A stretch of DNA of 64,000 nucleotides from Alphaproteobacteria bacterium (lineage in GTDB: Bacteria > Pseudomonadota > Alphaproteobacteria > Rhodospirillales > Casp-alpha2). The notes below the pieces were generated by a model. It saw only the letters and a program-made list of their open reading frames with translations, ran no database searches and was not told where the DNA came from. Made by a program: the position numbers and the translations under genes. Shown one piece after another: positions 16,019-26,805 of this stretch. Each line of letters starts with the position of its first letter. Position 1 is the stretch's first letter. The DNA lies in the NCBI GenBank assembly GCA_024279135.1, contig JAJRRU010000032.1, forward strand, positions 124,001 through 188,000. The letters are read 5' to 3'.

Positions 16019-18601
16019 GTGTCGCCACTCAACACACCATCACGTTATAACGTGAAAGAAAACGAACAGAAATGGCAGGCTGCCTGGGCAGAAAACGGCT
16101 GTTTTAATGTTGACGAGCAATCCAGCCTGCCTAAATATTATGTGCTGGAGATGTTTCCCTATCCATCGGGCCGCATCCACATGGGTCATGTACGTAATTA
16201 TACCCTTGGCGATGTTGTGGCGCGGTATAAAAAAGCCTGTGGATTTAATGTCTTGCACCCTATGGGTTGGGATGCTTTCGGGCTACCTGCGGAAAATGCC
16301 GCCATCGAAAACAACACCCATCCGGCCAAATGGACCACCGAGAATATCGCCACCATGCGCACCCAGCTCAAATCCATGGGGCTGTCCTATGACTGGTCAC
16401 GCGAGCTTACCACCTGTGATCCCGAGTATTATCAGCACGAGCAAAAAATGTTTCTCGATTTCCTGCAGGCCGGTTTGGTCTACCGCAAGGAATCCTGGGT
16501 TAACTGGGACCCGATGGAAAATACAGTGCTCGCCAATGAACAAGTCATCGACGGTCGCGGATGGCGCTCCGGCGAGCTGATCGAAAAACGAAAATTATCC
16601 CAGTGGTTCCTTAAAATCACCGCCTTTGCCGATGACATGCTCGAGGAACTTGCCAATCTGGAACGCTGGCCTGAGCGGGTTCGCCTGATGCAGGAAAACT
16701 GGATTGGCCGGTCCGAAGGTGCCCATGTGAGCTTTGAAATTCAGGGCCGCAACGACCGTCTTGAGGTCTATACCACCAGACCGGATACCCTGTTCGGTGC
16801 ATCATTTTGTGCCATTGCGGCCAATCATCCACTGGCCGTGGAACTGGCCCGGGACAATGGCGAGCTGCAAACATTTATCGACGAATGCAACCGCATGGGC
16901 ACCAGCGAAGCAGCAATTGAGACCGCCGAAAAGAATGGTTTCCATACGAGCCTGTCGGTCCTTCATCCTTTTGAAAACGGAAAGACGCTGCCGATTTATG
17001 TGGCCAACTTTGTTTTAATGGATTACGGCACGGGGGCGATTTTTGGTTGTCCGGCTCACGACCAGCGCGATCTGGACTTTGCCCGCAAATACGAACTGCC
17101 TGTGACCCCCGTGGTGGCCCCGCCAGAGGCCGATGCGGCCACCTTTGCGGTGGCTGATGAGGCTTATGTGGGCGACGGACGGCTGATCAATTCAGGGTTC
17201 CTCGATGGCATGTCTGTCGACCAGGCCAAATCTGCTGCCATCAAAAGCCTTGAAGGCCAGGGGGCCGGAGCCGGTGCAATTAATTACCGACTGCGCGACT
17301 GGGGCGTATCGCGTCAACGCTACTGGGGCTGCCCCATACCGATTATTCACTGCGATGACTGCGACATTGTACCAGTTCCCGCTCAGGAGCTACCGGTGAT
17401 CCTGCCACAAGACGTTGACCTGACCCAGGCAGGTAACCCGTTGGTCCATCATGCAACATGGAAACACACCACCTGTCCCCAGTGCGGCAAACCGGCAGTA
17501 CGTGAAACCGACACCTTTGATACGTTTTTTGAATCTTCGTGGTATTTTGCCCGCTTCACGTCCAACGGTGATCATGAAAACGGGTTTGGCAAATCTGACG
17601 CAGATGACTGGCTACCGGTGGATCAATACATTGGCGGCATCGAACATGCGGTTTTGCACTTGTTGTATTCCCGGTTTTTTACCCGCGCCCTGAAACAGTG
17701 CGGATACCTGAACGTCAAGGAACCATTTGCCGGATTAATGACACAAGGCATGGTCTGCCATCAAACCTTCCGTACAGAAAACGGCAACTGGGTTTTACCC
17801 GAACTGGTAGAACAACGCGGCGACGGACTGGTTCACATAAAAACTGGAGAGCCGATTACAGCCGGGCGGACCGAAAAAATGAGCAAATCCAAACGTAACG
17901 TCGTCGACCCGGAAGCCATTATCGGCACCTATGGCGCCGACACCGCGCGCCTGTTCATGCTTTCTGACAGCCCACCGGACCGGGACCTGGACTGGACCGA
18001 TTCCGGTATTGAAGGTGCCTGGCGCTATGTTAACCGCACCTGGCGCAGTGTATTTGGCGACGACAATTCATTAGCCGACTGTACCAGCCCGCAACCCGAA
18101 ACCATGAGCACCGACGCCCAGGCCCTGTACCGGGTGTGCCACAAAACCATAGCCAATGTTACCTTCGATCTCGACCGCTTTCATTTCAATAAAGCAGTTG
18201 CCCGCATTCGCGAAATGACCAATGCCATTGAAGGTTTAAGCGAACCTGGCGACGGTCATGACTGGACACGGCTTTTCGCCTGGCAGACATTTTGCAAACT
18301 GATCGGGCCCATGATGCCACACCTTGCCGAGGAGCTTTGGCATGGTCTGGGCCACACCACACTTTTGGTCAATGAAGCATGGCCAGTTGCAGACCCGGCG
18401 CTTCTGGTAGAAGATACGGTTAAAGTTGCCATTCAGGTCAATGGCAAGCTGCGCGGGACTGTAAACCTGCCCAAGGACTGTGATCAGGCCACGGCAGAAC
18501 AGGCCGCTTTTGATGTGGAAGGCTTGAAGAATGCCATCGAGGGCAAGTCCGTGCGTAAAATTATTTTTGTAGTCAACAGGATCATTAATGTCGTTGTCTA
18601 G
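16019..18601 (+). CDS. leuS: Leucyl-tRNA synthetase
   Basis: 860 residues, normal for the family. The HIGH-type motif is in [18 protein letters not shown] (near residue 50) and the KMSKS motif in [10 protein letters not shown] (near residue 620). Between them is the CP1 editing domain containing the TTRPDTLFG threonine-rich patch. It charges tRNA-Leu and clears wrong amino acids. The start is GTG. The 3' end overlaps lptE by 14 bases and holA follows, an order conserved in alphaproteobacteria. Confidence 0.97.
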   Translation: MSPLNTPSRYNVKENEQKWQAAWAENGCFNVDEQSSLPKYYVLEMFPYPSGRIHMGHVRNYTLGDVVARYKKACGFNVLHPMGWDAFGLPAENAAIENNTHPAKWTTENIATMRTQLKSMGLSYDWSRELTTCDPEYYQHEQKMFLDFLQAGLVYRKESWVNWDPMENTVLANEQVIDGRGWRSGELIEKRKLSQWFLKITAFADDMLEELANLERWPERVRLMQENWIGRSEGAHVSFEIQGRNDRLEVYTTRPDTLFGASFCAIAANHPLAVELARDNGELQTFIDECNRMGTSEAAIETAEKNGFHTSLSVLHPFENGKTLPIYVANFVLMDYGTGAIFGCPAHDQRDLDFARKYELPVTPVVAPPEADAATFAVADEAYVGDGRLINSGFLDGMSVDQAKSAAIKSLEGQGAGAGAINYRLRDWGVSRQRYWGCPIPIIHCDDCDIVPVPAQELPVILPQDVDLTQAGNPLVHHATWKHTTCPQCGKPAVRETDTFDTFFESSWYFARFTSNGDHENGFGKSDADDWLPVDQYIGGIEHAVLHLLYSRFFTRALKQCGYLNVKEPFAGLMTQGMVCHQTFRTENGNWVLPELVEQRGDGLVHIKTGEPITAGRTEKMSKSKRNVVDPEAIIGTYGADTARLFMLSDSPPDRDLDWTDSGIEGAWRYVNRTWRSVFGDDNSLADCTSPQPETMSTDAQALYRVCHKTIANVTFDLDRFHFNKAVARIREMTNAIEGLSEPGDGHDWTRLFAWQTFCKLIGPMMPHLAEELWHGLGHTTLLVNEAWPVADPALLVEDTVKVAIQVNGKLRGTVNLPKDCDQATAEQAAFDVEGLKNAIEGKSVRKIIFVVNRIINVVV

Positions 18602-19103
18602 ATTTACCGCTTTAACGATTGCCCTTGTTGCACTTCTCGGCCTGAGCGCCTGTGGCTTTGAGCCAATTTATGCCTACCAAAAACACGACCTTATCAGAAC
18701 GCAGCTTGCACAGGTCCGGGTATCACCGATCGCTGAACGGATCGGCCAGGAGCTGCGCAACAACCTGTTCGATATCCTGACGCCGCGCGGAAAACCGGAC
18801 AGCCCGCTCTGGGACGTCACGATAACTCTGTCTGAATCTGAACAACATATATCCCTGGAGCAAACCTCATTCTCGACCCGTATCAATCTTAATGTTAGTG
18901 CCCAGTATAATTTTAACTATTTAGGCAGCGATAAATCCTATGCCTTCAGCGGTGCCTCCAAATCCATCAGCAGCTACAATATTCTCGATTCAGATTATGC
19001 CAATCTGATTGCCAAGCGGGATGCTCGCTCGCGGGCCGCCAAGAACCTCAGCATTGATATCGCCCGCCAGCTTGCCCTTTGGATGCGCGAACTGGATGAA
19101 TGA
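18588..19103 (+). CDS. lptE: LPS-assembly lipoprotein LptE
   Basis: 171 residues. A short hydrophobic signal ends in a lipobox LSAC, with C22 the lipidated residue, followed by the typical CGFEPIY start of LptE. It plugs the LptD barrel and helps insert lipopolysaccharide in the outer membrane. The start lies within the leuS 3' end (14-base overlap), so the two are translationally linked. Confidence 0.88.
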   Translation: MSLSRFTALTIALVALLGLSACGFEPIYAYQKHDLIRTQLAQVRVSPIAERIGQELRNNLFDILTPRGKPDSPLWDVTITLSESEQHISLEQTSFSTRINLNVSAQYNFNYLGSDKSYAFSGASKSISSYNILDSDYANLIAKRDARSRAAKNLSIDIARQLALWMRELDE

Positions 19104-19151
19104 TCCAGGGCGCAATAATGCAAAGAACAATGATGCAAGGAACATTGATGC

Positions 19152-20186
19152 ATGAAGATCCAGCCCCGGGCTATCCAAGCTTTTCTGCATAAACCTGACC
19201 CGAATATTGCCGCAGTACTGATTTATGGACCCGACAGCGGGCTGGTTTCACAACGATGTAAAACCCTCGGCATGGCCATTGTCGATGATCTTTCCGACCC
19301 CTTCAGTGTACTCGACATTTCTTCTGCCAGCCTGATTGAGGATCCCGCTCGACTGAATGACGAAGCCCGTGCCATTTCCTTTGGCGGCTCCAATCGGTTA
19401 ATTCAATTGCGCGGGGCTACCGAGGCCCTGTCAAAAATTCTAACCGGATATCTGGATAATCCGGCACCCAGCATATCCAGTAACGCCGGCACGATGATTA
19501 TTGTTGACTGCCTTGAACTGACCCCGCGATCTTCTTTACGAAAACTGTTCGAAGGCCACGAGCGGGCGGCGGCTATTGCCAGTTATCCTCTGGAGGGTCA
19601 GGAACTGGCCAATACCTGTAAGACCATCCTGAACGAACACGGCGTCTCCATCGATCAGGCAGCCCTGCAATCCTTGTGTCAGGCCCTGGGGAATAATCAT
19701 GGCGTTATGCGCAGCGAGCTTGAAAAACTTGTTCTATATGTCGGGGATAAAAAATCTGTTGAGCCGCAGGATATCACTGACTGTCTTGCCGATATTGCAG
19801 AAACCTCACTCGATCAACTGGCATTCAGCGTCGGTGACGGCAATACCCCCCTGGCCGATACATACTACCGAAAAGCCATGGCCGAGGGCACGTCGGAAAT
19901 CGCCATCCTGCGGACCTTACAAAAACATTTTCAACGTCTGGACTGGATAACGGGTCAAATCGGTCAGGGCAAAAATACCGGCTCGATCATCGCTGGTTTG
20001 AGACCACCGGTATTTTTTAAACATCGTGACCGGCTGGAAAACCAGACCCGGCGATGGTCAGCGGAAAAAATCCACCACGCCCTGAATATCCTGACCCATG
20101 CAGAGATTGCCTGCAAAAGCACCGGAACGCCGACCCAGTTGGTGTGCGGCCGGGCTATCATTGCCATTGGACGAAGTGTGAAATAA
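19152..20186 (+). CDS. holA: DNA polymerase III subunit delta
   Basis: 344 residues with the delta-subunit pattern: AVLIYGPDSGLVSQRCKTLG near the start, LRKLFE in the middle and DITDCLADIAETSLDQLAFSVGDG in the collar region. Delta opens the beta clamp as part of the clamp loader. It follows lptE after 48 bases in the leuS-lptE-holA order and converges on parB with only 17 bases between stop codons. Confidence 0.9.
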   Translation: MKIQPRAIQAFLHKPDPNIAAVLIYGPDSGLVSQRCKTLGMAIVDDLSDPFSVLDISSASLIEDPARLNDEARAISFGGSNRLIQLRGATEALSKILTGYLDNPAPSISSNAGTMIIVDCLELTPRSSLRKLFEGHERAAAIASYPLEGQELANTCKTILNEHGVSIDQAALQSLCQALGNNHGVMRSELEKLVLYVGDKKSVEPQDITDCLADIAETSLDQLAFSVGDGNTPLADTYYRKAMAEGTSEIAILRTLQKHFQRLDWITGQIGQGKNTGSIIAGLRPPVFFKHRDRLENQTRRWSAEKIHHALNILTHAEIACKSTGTPTQLVCGRAIIAIGRSVK

Positions 20187-20203
20187 TTTTCTACTGCGCG
20201 GGC

Positions 20204-21481
20204 TTAGGTCTTATCACCCAACAGGGGCTCGTCCATTTCAGCCATGAGTTTATCCAGATCATCGACCGCACCAACCTGTTCGGGATCGACCAGAGCGGTC
20301 GAATCAGTCGAGTCAGTCGGATCAGTCGGATCAACCGCATTCGGATCATCGGTATGAACTGGATCATCCGGCTCGCCTGACACGTCTGCCAGTCCCGGTT
20401 CAACGGGCGCAACGGGTTCCATCTCGGCGACCGGCGGTTCATCCATGAGCGTCTGATCAGGGGTTGATTGTGAGGACTGACCTCCTTCTTTAGGATCATC
20501 GGACTGAACCTGGACCTCGCCATCCTCTTCGAAAATATCCTGCAAGTCAGACATATCCTCAGAAAACGATATATCGTCGGCATCGGCTGGAATGGAAGAT
20601 GCCCCGCGTGGGCCGTTGCTCAGACGATGCAGAACATCATCCAGTTGATCTAATGTTTTATAGTGGATGGTTAACACACCCCCGGTCGCCCGGGTTGCGA
20701 TATCGACCTGCAGCCCCAGAAGGGCCGTCATATTACGCTCCAGCGCCAGGGTATCGGCATCCTTGGACGGTATCGATGACGGGCCTGACTTGCGGGCTGA
20801 CTTCCCGGCCTTGTTGGCCAGCAGTTCGGCCTGGCGCACATTCAGACCTGATGCGACGATTTTGCGGGCCAGTACCAGCGGTTGTTCACTGCCAATCAGA
20901 GTACGGGCATGACCGGCGGTGAGCTTGCCGGCTTCCACCATAGCCCTGACATCTTCGGGAAGTTTCAACAATCGCAAAGTGTTGGCGATATGGCTGCGGC
21001 TCTTACCGACCACCTGGGCCATAATTTCCTGGGTATGTTTAAACTCATCCATCAGGCGTTGATAGCCATCGGCCTCCTCGATAGGCGACAGATCCTGGCG
21101 TTGCAGATTTTCAACCAGCCCCACCTCCAGGGCCTCGGCGTCACTGAACTCTTTCACAATAACCGGCACTTCATGCAATTGTGCCTGCTGGGAAGCCCGC
21201 CAGCGTCGCTCACCGGCGATAATTTCAAATTCCCCGGGCCGCTTACTGTGCTGGCGCACCAGCAGGGGCTGTAACACACCTTTTTGGGCAATAGAGGCAG
21301 ACAGTTCGCTAATGGTCGCAGGGTCCATCACGTGGCGGGGCTGATACTCGCCGGGGTGTAAAAATTCGATGGGTACCGTGGTAATGTCACCGTCCTGCCG
21401 GGGGGCAGTTGTGGCCGGGGTTTCTTCACCCAACAGGGCGCTCAAGCCGCGGCCAAGGGTTTTACGTTTTGATTTGCTCAT
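20204..21481 (-). CDS. parB: Chromosome partitioning protein ParB with long acidic tail
   Basis: 425 residues from the ATG at 21481, which overlaps the parA stop (ATGA) and gives the standard start SKSKRKTLGRGLSALLGEE. In order: the ParA-stimulating N-tip, the CTPase motif region with GERRWRASQQA, the HTH that reads parS (about residues 130-200) and the dimerisation segment LLGLQVDIATRATGGVLTIHY. Ordinary chromosomal ParB ends near there, around residue 300. This one runs on for about 110 acidic, low-complexity residues, including a DPTDPTDSTDST repeat. ParB binds parS and loads condensin. Confidence 0.95.
   Translation of the reverse strand: MSKSKRKTLGRGLSALLGEETPATTAPRQDGDITTVPIEFLHPGEYQPRHVMDPATISELSASIAQKGVLQPLLVRQHSKRPGEFEIIAGERRWRASQQAQLHEVPVIVKEFSDAEALEVGLVENLQRQDLSPIEEADGYQRLMDEFKHTQEIMAQVVGKSRSHIANTLRLLKLPEDVRAMVEAGKLTAGHARTLIGSEQPLVLARKIVASGLNVRQAELLANKAGKSARKSGPSSIPSKDADTLALERNMTALLGLQVDIATRATGGVLTIHYKTLDQLDDVLHRLSNGPRGASSIPADADDISFSEDMSDLQDIFEEDGEVQVQSDDPKEGGQSSQSTPDQTLMDEPPVAEMEPVAPVEPGLADVSGEPDDPVHTDDPNAVDPTDPTDSTDSTALVDPEQVGAVDDLDKLMAEMDEPLLGDKT
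20303..20338. repeat. 9-bp tandem repeat inside the parB tail
   Basis: Four consecutive nonamers, TCAGTCGAG, TCAGTCGGA, TCAGTCGGA and TCAACCGCA, encode the DPTDPTDSTDST stretch on the other strand. Because the unit is a multiple of three, copy-number change would lengthen or shorten the tail without breaking the frame. Confidence 0.7.
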
Positions 21482-22341
21482 TGTGATGCCGCCTGTCGTT
21501 CCCGGTGTATCAGTTCGCTGGCAAGGTTCAGATACGCCTGACTGCCAGCGCATTTAATATCATAAATCAGTACCGGTCGCCCATGGGACGGGGCTTCCGA
21601 GACCCGCACATTGCGGGGAATAACGGTATTATACACCGTGTCGCCAAAAAATTCCCGCACATCGGCAGCGACCATTTCCGACAGGTTATTACGCTTATCA
21701 AACATGGTCAGCACGATACCGCCAATTTCCAGCCCCGGATTAAACCGCGCCTTGATCCGCTCGATAGTCATAGTGATATGGCTGATCCCTTCCAGGGCAA
21801 AAAATTCACATTGCAAGGGGACCATGACCATATGGGCGGCAACCAGCGAATTGATGGTCAGTAAACCAAGGGCCGGCGGACAATCGATCATGATATAATC
21901 ATACTCACGCTCAATCCCGACGATGGCATCGGCGAGGCGGAATTCCCGGCGTTCCACATCGATCAGCTCAATCTCGAGCCCCGATAAATCCATCCCCGAG
22001 GTCATAATGTCCAGCCCCGGAATATCGGTCGCCAGAACGGCTTGGGCGATGCCGGCTTCCTTCATCAACACATGATAGGTGTTGACCGACCGGGCTCGGC
22101 GATCAACCCCCAGGCCTGTGCTGGCATTGCCTTGGGGGTCCATATCGATAATCAGAACACGTTTCTGGATAGCCGCCAGGGCCGTCGCCAGATTAATCGC
22201 CGTGGTTGTCTTGCCGACCCCGCCCTTCTGATTAGCTATGGCGATAACGCGAGGTTTGTGCGCGCCTGTGGCCGGCTTAATCATCGAACCATCTCTTTGT
22301 TCCCCGTCAAGCGGATCATGGGCATCAACAGACTGGGTCAT
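21478..22341 (-). CDS. parA: Chromosome partitioning ATPase ParA
   Basis: 287 residues. The deviant Walker A motif KGGVGKTTTAINLA, the DMDPQGNASTGLG switch and the DCPPALGLLTINSL Walker B region are intact. ParA binds DNA non-specifically as an ATP dimer and pulls ParB-parS complexes toward the poles. Stop and start codons overlap those of parB and rsmG (ATGA on both sides), so rsmG-parA-parB is a tightly packed operon. Confidence 0.96.
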   Translation of the reverse strand: MTQSVDAHDPLDGEQRDGSMIKPATGAHKPRVIAIANQKGGVGKTTTAINLATALAAIQKRVLIIDMDPQGNASTGLGVDRRARSVNTYHVLMKEAGIAQAVLATDIPGLDIMTSGMDLSGLEIELIDVERREFRLADAIVGIEREYDYIMIDCPPALGLLTINSLVAAHMVMVPLQCEFFALEGISHITMTIERIKARFNPGLEIGGIVLTMFDKRNNLSEMVAADVREFFGDTVYNTVIPRNVRVSEAPSHGRPVLIYDIKCAGSQAYLNLASELIHRERQAASQ

Positions 22342-22991
22342 CGTAATTCAAGGCCACCAATTTCAAGAATAACGCCGTCCGGATCACAATGACTCGGATG
22401 CACCTGAACGTCTATATGCCACATTGTGCGTGATTGCGTCAATTCATCTTGCCAGCGGCGGCCCTTCAGAAACAACAAACGCCCACGCCGCTGACACAAC
22501 CCGCTGGCAAGGCTCAATAATTTATCCAGCGGTGCACAGGCCCGCGCCGTGACAATATCGGCTTTCGGCCCGTCATAGTGCTCAATGCGGGTCCGGTGAA
22601 TGACCGCCCCCGCCCCCGTTGCGCGGATAACCTGGCGCAAAAATTCACATTTATTGGCATCACTTTCCACCAGATGCACCTGGGTCTGGCCCAACACGGA
22701 CAGGACCAGCCCGGGAAATCCGGCCCCACTGCCCATATCGACCAATACGGCGTCCCGGTCATCAATCCGCTCAAGCAATTGTGCGCTATCATAAAAATGT
22801 CGTTGTACAGACTGTTTCAGGGTAGACGGACCAACCAGATTAAACCGTTTCTGCCATTTATGCAGCAGCGCTTCATAACTGACCAAAGCCTCACACACCT
22901 GTTGATCGAAACCCAACCGGGCTTGCAAATCTTTAATGCTGGAAATTGGTGATGGTGGCATCTTCATGATAGGCATCTTAGAATAAGGCAC
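22338..22991 (-). CDS. rsmG: 16S rRNA (guanine-N7)-methyltransferase RsmG
   Basis: 217 residues. The SAM-binding motif VDMGSGAGFPGLVLSV and the KWQKRFNLVGPST region define RsmG (GidB), which methylates G527 in 16S rRNA. The first codon at 22991 is GTG behind a poly-G run; an ATG five codons later (22976) is an alternative start. Order mnmG-rsmG-parA-parB is the classic segregation block; a parS site lies between this gene and mnmG. Confidence 0.93.
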   Translation of the reverse strand: MPYSKMPIMKMPPSPISSIKDLQARLGFDQQVCEALVSYEALLHKWQKRFNLVGPSTLKQSVQRHFYDSAQLLERIDDRDAVLVDMGSGAGFPGLVLSVLGQTQVHLVESDANKCEFLRQVIRATGAGAVIHRTRIEHYDGPKADIVTARACAPLDKLLSLASGLCQRRGRLLFLKGRRWQDELTQSRTMWHIDVQVHPSHCDPDGVILEIGGLELR

Positions 22992-23010
22992 CCCCCCGCA
23001 ACAAGGTCAT

Positions 23011-23026
23011 TGTTTCACGTGAAACA
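23011..23026. promoter_or_regulatory. parS site 1 (ParB-binding palindrome)
   Basis: TGTTTCACGTGAAACA matches the canonical chromosomal parS sequence at all 16 positions. It lies between mnmG and rsmG, about 2.5 kb from parB and 11 kb from the proposed oriC, where ParB would nucleate. Confidence 0.96.
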
Positions 23027-23033
23027 ATGACCC

Positions 23034-24956
23034 TCAAACTCGCGAGTCCGTTTGTCGGGCACGGCGAATATGGGTCAGTAACACGGTCAGGGCGGCCGGT
23101 GTCATGCCTGATATGCGGGCCGCCGCCCCCAATGTGGCTGGTTTAGAGCGGGTCAGCTTATCGGTTACCTCGTTGGACAGCCCGGCGATGCCGCGAAACA
23201 CCATGTCCGGTGGAATATGCAGGGCTTCATCACGCCTGAACGCCGCAATGTCGGCGTCCTGACGGGCCAGATAACTGGCATAAAGGCCCTCGATTTCCAG
23301 TTGCCGGACAATCGAAGGTTCGATCTGTTCCAATTCAGGCCAGACGGAGACCAACCGGGCCATGGTCATACCAGGATAGCTCAACATTTCCCAAGCCGTC
23401 CGGCGAACCCCGTCCAGATTAACATCGACACCGCTTTTCTGTAATTGATTGGGCGAAGCACCGAGCTCAAGCAGCAAATCCCGGCCGTATTGTAAATGCC
23501 CCAGCTTTTCGACTAATTGTGCGGCCCTGCCCGCCCCCACACAGCCCAGGGCCATGCCAATTTCCGTCAACCGCTGGTCCGCATTGTCGGCCCGCAAGGA
23601 CAATCTGTATTCGGCGCGTGAGGTGAACATACGGTAAGGCTCACGAGTACCCAGATTAACCAGATCATCGACCATAACCCCGATGAAAGAGCTGGCCCGA
23701 TCAAGCACCAGCCTGGTGTCGCTCTGGGCGTCTTGATCATTATGGCCGGTCTGGCCGGCGCGCATGGCCGCGTTGATACCGGCCAGGATGCCCTGACCCG
23801 CGGCTTCCTCATACCCCGTAGTGCCATTAATCTGTCCGGCCAGAAACAAACCGGGTGCCACGCGGGCTTCCAGCGTGGGTTGCAGATCACGGGCATCGAT
23901 ATAATCATATTCGATGGCATAACCGGGCTGAATTATTTTAGCCTGGGCCAGGCCCGGTATAGTCTTGAGAAACGCGGCTTGCACATCCACAGGCAAGGAT
24001 GTTGATATACCGTTGGGATACACCGTGGTGTCGTTCAGTCCTTCGGGTTCGAGAAATATCTGATGGTGATCACGTTCGGCAAACCGCACCACCTTGTCTT
24101 CTATAGAGGGACAATAACGTGGCCCGGTGCCGCCAATTTGGCCGCTATACAATGGGGCACGGTCTAGATTGGCCCGGATGATGGCGTGCGTTTCCGGGGT
24201 CGTGCCGCTTAAATGACAAGAAACCTGGGGTGTATCAATGGAACTATTGAGGAAGCTGAAGGGCACTGGCGGTTTGTCGCCGGGCTGTTCCTGCAACGCC
24301 TCCCAGTCGATGGTGGTGCCATCCAGCCGGGGTGGTGTACCGGTTTTCAGCCGCCCCATGGAAAATCCAAGCCGGCGCAAGGTGTATGCCAACCCAATGG
24401 CAGGGCTATCACCGACCCGGCCCGCCGGGATCATAGCCTCGCCCACATGCACCAGCCCGCGCAGGAATGTGCCACTGGTAATCACCACGGCACCACAGGC
24501 AATGCGCTGGCCCGACTGCAACACCACACCTTCGATGCGGTTGTTTTCCGAGACGATCAAATCGTCCACCGCACCGGTCATGATGCTCAGATTATCCGTT
24601 TCGCCCAGTAAATCCTGAACCGCCTGCTTGTAAAGCCCGCGATCTGCCTGGGCACGGGGGCCATGCACGGCCGGCCCTTTACTTTTGTTGAGGATGCGAA
24701 ATTGGATGCCGGCCCGGTCAATGGCCCGGCCCATGAGGCCGTCCAGGGCGTCTATTTCGCGCACCAACTGCCCCTTAGCCAACCCGCCGATGGCCGGATT
24801 ACACGATAATTCACCAATGGTATGGAGCTTGTGGGTAATCAGCAGGGTTTTAGCACCCAGCCGCGCCGAAGCCGCCGCGGCTTCCGTACCAGCATGGCCG
24901 CCACCAATGATGATCACGTCAGCCCGGTGGGCTGGATCTGTCCTATTGGGTGTCAT
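23034..24956 (-). CDS. mnmG: tRNA uridine-5-carboxymethylaminomethyl enzyme MnmG
   Basis: 640 residues, FAD enzyme. The N-terminal dinucleotide site [40 protein letters not shown], and [11 protein letters not shown] are standard MnmG (GidA) motifs, as is the C-terminal helical region. With MnmE it builds the cmnm5 group on wobble uridine 34. It is flanked on both sides by parS sites and by its partner gene mnmE upstream. Confidence 0.96.
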   Translation of the reverse strand: MTPNRTDPAHRADVIIIGGGHAGTEAAAASARLGAKTLLITHKLHTIGELSCNPAIGGLAKGQLVREIDALDGLMGRAIDRAGIQFRILNKSKGPAVHGPRAQADRGLYKQAVQDLLGETDNLSIMTGAVDDLIVSENNRIEGVVLQSGQRIACGAVVITSGTFLRGLVHVGEAMIPAGRVGDSPAIGLAYTLRRLGFSMGRLKTGTPPRLDGTTIDWEALQEQPGDKPPVPFSFLNSSIDTPQVSCHLSGTTPETHAIIRANLDRAPLYSGQIGGTGPRYCPSIEDKVVRFAERDHHQIFLEPEGLNDTTVYPNGISTSLPVDVQAAFLKTIPGLAQAKIIQPGYAIEYDYIDARDLQPTLEARVAPGLFLAGQINGTTGYEEAAGQGILAGINAAMRAGQTGHNDQDAQSDTRLVLDRASSFIGVMVDDLVNLGTREPYRMFTSRAEYRLSLRADNADQRLTEIGMALGCVGAGRAAQLVEKLGHLQYGRDLLLELGASPNQLQKSGVDVNLDGVRRTAWEMLSYPGMTMARLVSVWPELEQIEPSIVRQLEIEGLYASYLARQDADIAAFRRDEALHIPPDMVFRGIAGLSNEVTDKLTRSKPATLGAAARISGMTPAALTVLLTHIRRARQTDSRV

Positions 24957-24980
24957 GGTTTGTCACCATATAATAAAAAA

Positions 24981-24996
24981 TGTTTCACGTGAAACA
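24981..24996. promoter_or_regulatory. parS site 2 (ParB-binding palindrome)
   Basis: A second perfect TGTTTCACGTGAAACA, between mnmG and mnmE, 1970 bases from site 1. Two parS sites flanking mnmG form a compact centromere region. Confidence 0.96.
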
Positions 24997-25004
24997 TGGC
25001 GTTC

Positions 25005-26366
25005 TCATTTACCAATGCAAAATTCCGAAAAAATTACGTCCAGGACATCTTCCACGCCCACATGCCCAACGATGCACCCGAGTTCGCGCATGGCTAGTCT
25101 GACATCTTCCGCCCACAGCTCAGAACCCGTCACGCTGAGTGCCCGCTTCAGATGATCACCACAACAAGACAGGGCCTCGCGGTGGCGAAGTCGAGTAATA
25201 ATACCCGCTTCTGAGTTGCCGTAGTGCTCGCTCAGAGAATGTTCCAGCGCCGTCATAAAGGCCTCGATGCCCACCCCCGTTTTCACGGAAACAGCCAAAA
25301 AATCCATATGATTTAAGCGAAGCGAGGCGCCATTATCCAGTAGATCTACTTTGTTGACCAGACCTATGGAAGGGCCAGACAAAAAAGCCATGAGATCTTC
25401 ATCAATGACGGGCCAGGTTTCCCCATCAAACATGACCAGACATAAATCGGCATCTTGCGCCACATGGCGGGCCCGGCGCATACCTTCACGCTCGATCTCA
25501 TTGTCTGTGGCACAAATACCAGCCGTATCGGACAACACAACCGGGAAGCCGCCCAGATCCAGCTGAACCTCGATAATATCACGGGTGGTCCCGGCATGGC
25601 GCGACACGATGGCAGCGTCTCGTTGGGCCAAAAGATTTAACAATGATGATTTACCCGCATTGGGCGGTCCGATAATGGCCACCATAATGCCGTCTCTAAT
25701 ACATTCACCGCGTTTACCATCACGCACTGCCTGGCTGATTTCTTCACGCACCGCGTTCAGGGTCAGGCGAGCAACGTGGGACAAGGTATCGGGCAGGTCT
25801 TCATCGGAAAAATCGATGCTTGCTTCCATATGAGCCAAGGCTTCCTTCAGCCGCTCGCGCCAATCCTGACATACCTGGCCCAGTCCGCCAGCCAGCTGGC
25901 GCAGTGCCTGGCGTCGCTGGGCTTCTGTTCGAGCCGCGATCAGATCGGCCAGAGCTTCGCTCTGGACCAGATTGAACTTGCCGTTTTCATAGGCCCGGCG
26001 GGTAAATTCACCAGGCTCGGCCATACGGCAATCTTTGAGTGTGCCAAGTGCCGATAACAGAGCGGCTATGACCGCCCGCCCACCATGGATATGAAATTCT
26101 ACACAATCCTGCCCGGTAAAACTATGGGGGGCAGGAAACCACACCACCATAGCCTCGTCTATCAGGTCAACAATATCACCCGTGTTGCCTGTATCACTGT
26201 TGGGTTGAAAAATCTGTACCCTGACCAGTTTTCTGGGCGGTGGTGGCGGGCTGCCTGTTAAGGCCTCCACACAAAACCGCGCCCGGTCACCCGAGATGCG
26301 GATCACCGCCAGACCGGCTGGCGGATGCCCCGAAGACAGCGCAAATATCGTGGGTAAAGATACCAT
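25005..26366 (-). CDS. mnmE: tRNA-modifying GTPase MnmE
   Basis: 453 residues. An N-terminal tetrahydrofolate-binding domain (start TIFALSSGHPPAGLAVIRISG), a G domain with G1 GPPNAGKSSLL, the DTAG motif and the NKVDLL motif, and the conserved C-terminal CIGK. It works with MnmG on wobble uridines. It sits eight bases from parS site 2. The order mnmE-mnmG-rsmG-parA-parB is preserved. Confidence 0.95.
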   Translation of the reverse strand: MVSLPTIFALSSGHPPAGLAVIRISGDRARFCVEALTGSPPPPPRKLVRVQIFQPNSDTGNTGDIVDLIDEAMVVWFPAPHSFTGQDCVEFHIHGGRAVIAALLSALGTLKDCRMAEPGEFTRRAYENGKFNLVQSEALADLIAARTEAQRRQALRQLAGGLGQVCQDWRERLKEALAHMEASIDFSDEDLPDTLSHVARLTLNAVREEISQAVRDGKRGECIRDGIMVAIIGPPNAGKSSLLNLLAQRDAAIVSRHAGTTRDIIEVQLDLGGFPVVLSDTAGICATDNEIEREGMRRARHVAQDADLCLVMFDGETWPVIDEDLMAFLSGPSIGLVNKVDLLDNGASLRLNHMDFLAVSVKTGVGIEAFMTALEHSLSEHYGNSEAGIITRLRHREALSCCGDHLKRALSVTGSELWAEDVRLAMRELGCIVGHVGVEDVLDVIFSEFCIGK

Positions 26367-26408
26367 ATTTAGTGCAATAGTAATTATTAATAACTAAATC
26401 TGTGATTA

Positions 26409-26777
26409 TCAGTCACTGGGTGACAATTTTAAACGATCCACAATTTGGCCTTGCCCAATATGACTGGCTAATATTTCATCGATGTCGGTCTTCGAGCTAT
26501 AGGAATACCAGACACCTTCAGGATATATCACCATGACCGGCCCCAATTCACAGCGATCAAGACATCCGGCTGAATTAATCCGGATATTCTTGTGATGCTG
26601 GTTTTTAGCCTGCGCCTTCATATAGGTTCGTAACTCGATAGATTGTTTATCCTTGCAACAGCCGCGCGGATGTCCGGCGGCCCGTTCATTGGTACACATA
26701 AATACGTGCACGTCATAATACAACGAACTTTTTATTGCTTCTGACCCGGTGGACCCAACAGGCGTAGTGATAGTCAT
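26409..26777 (-). CDS. Thioredoxin-like [2Fe-2S] ferredoxin
   Basis: 122 residues from the ATG at 26777, which has a good Shine-Dalgarno (GGAGA) and gives a sensible N-terminus; an upstream in-frame start (26846) would add 23 polar residues overlapping the DUF6489 gene. Four cluster cysteines are visible: C28 (FMCTN), C40 or C41 (RGCC), C72 and C76 (AGCLDRCELGP). The domain is the thioredoxin-like ferredoxin type. Its electron partner is unknown. It is co-transcribed with the DUF6489 gene. Confidence 0.85.
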   Translation of the reverse strand: MTITTPVGSTGSEAIKSSLYYDVHVFMCTNERAAGHPRGCCKDKQSIELRTYMKAQAKNQHHKNIRINSAGCLDRCELGPVMVIYPEGVWYSYSSKTDIDEILASHIGQGQIVDRLKLSPSD

Positions 26778-26805
26778 GTTATTCTCCGGTATGTTTTTAT
26801 GAGCT

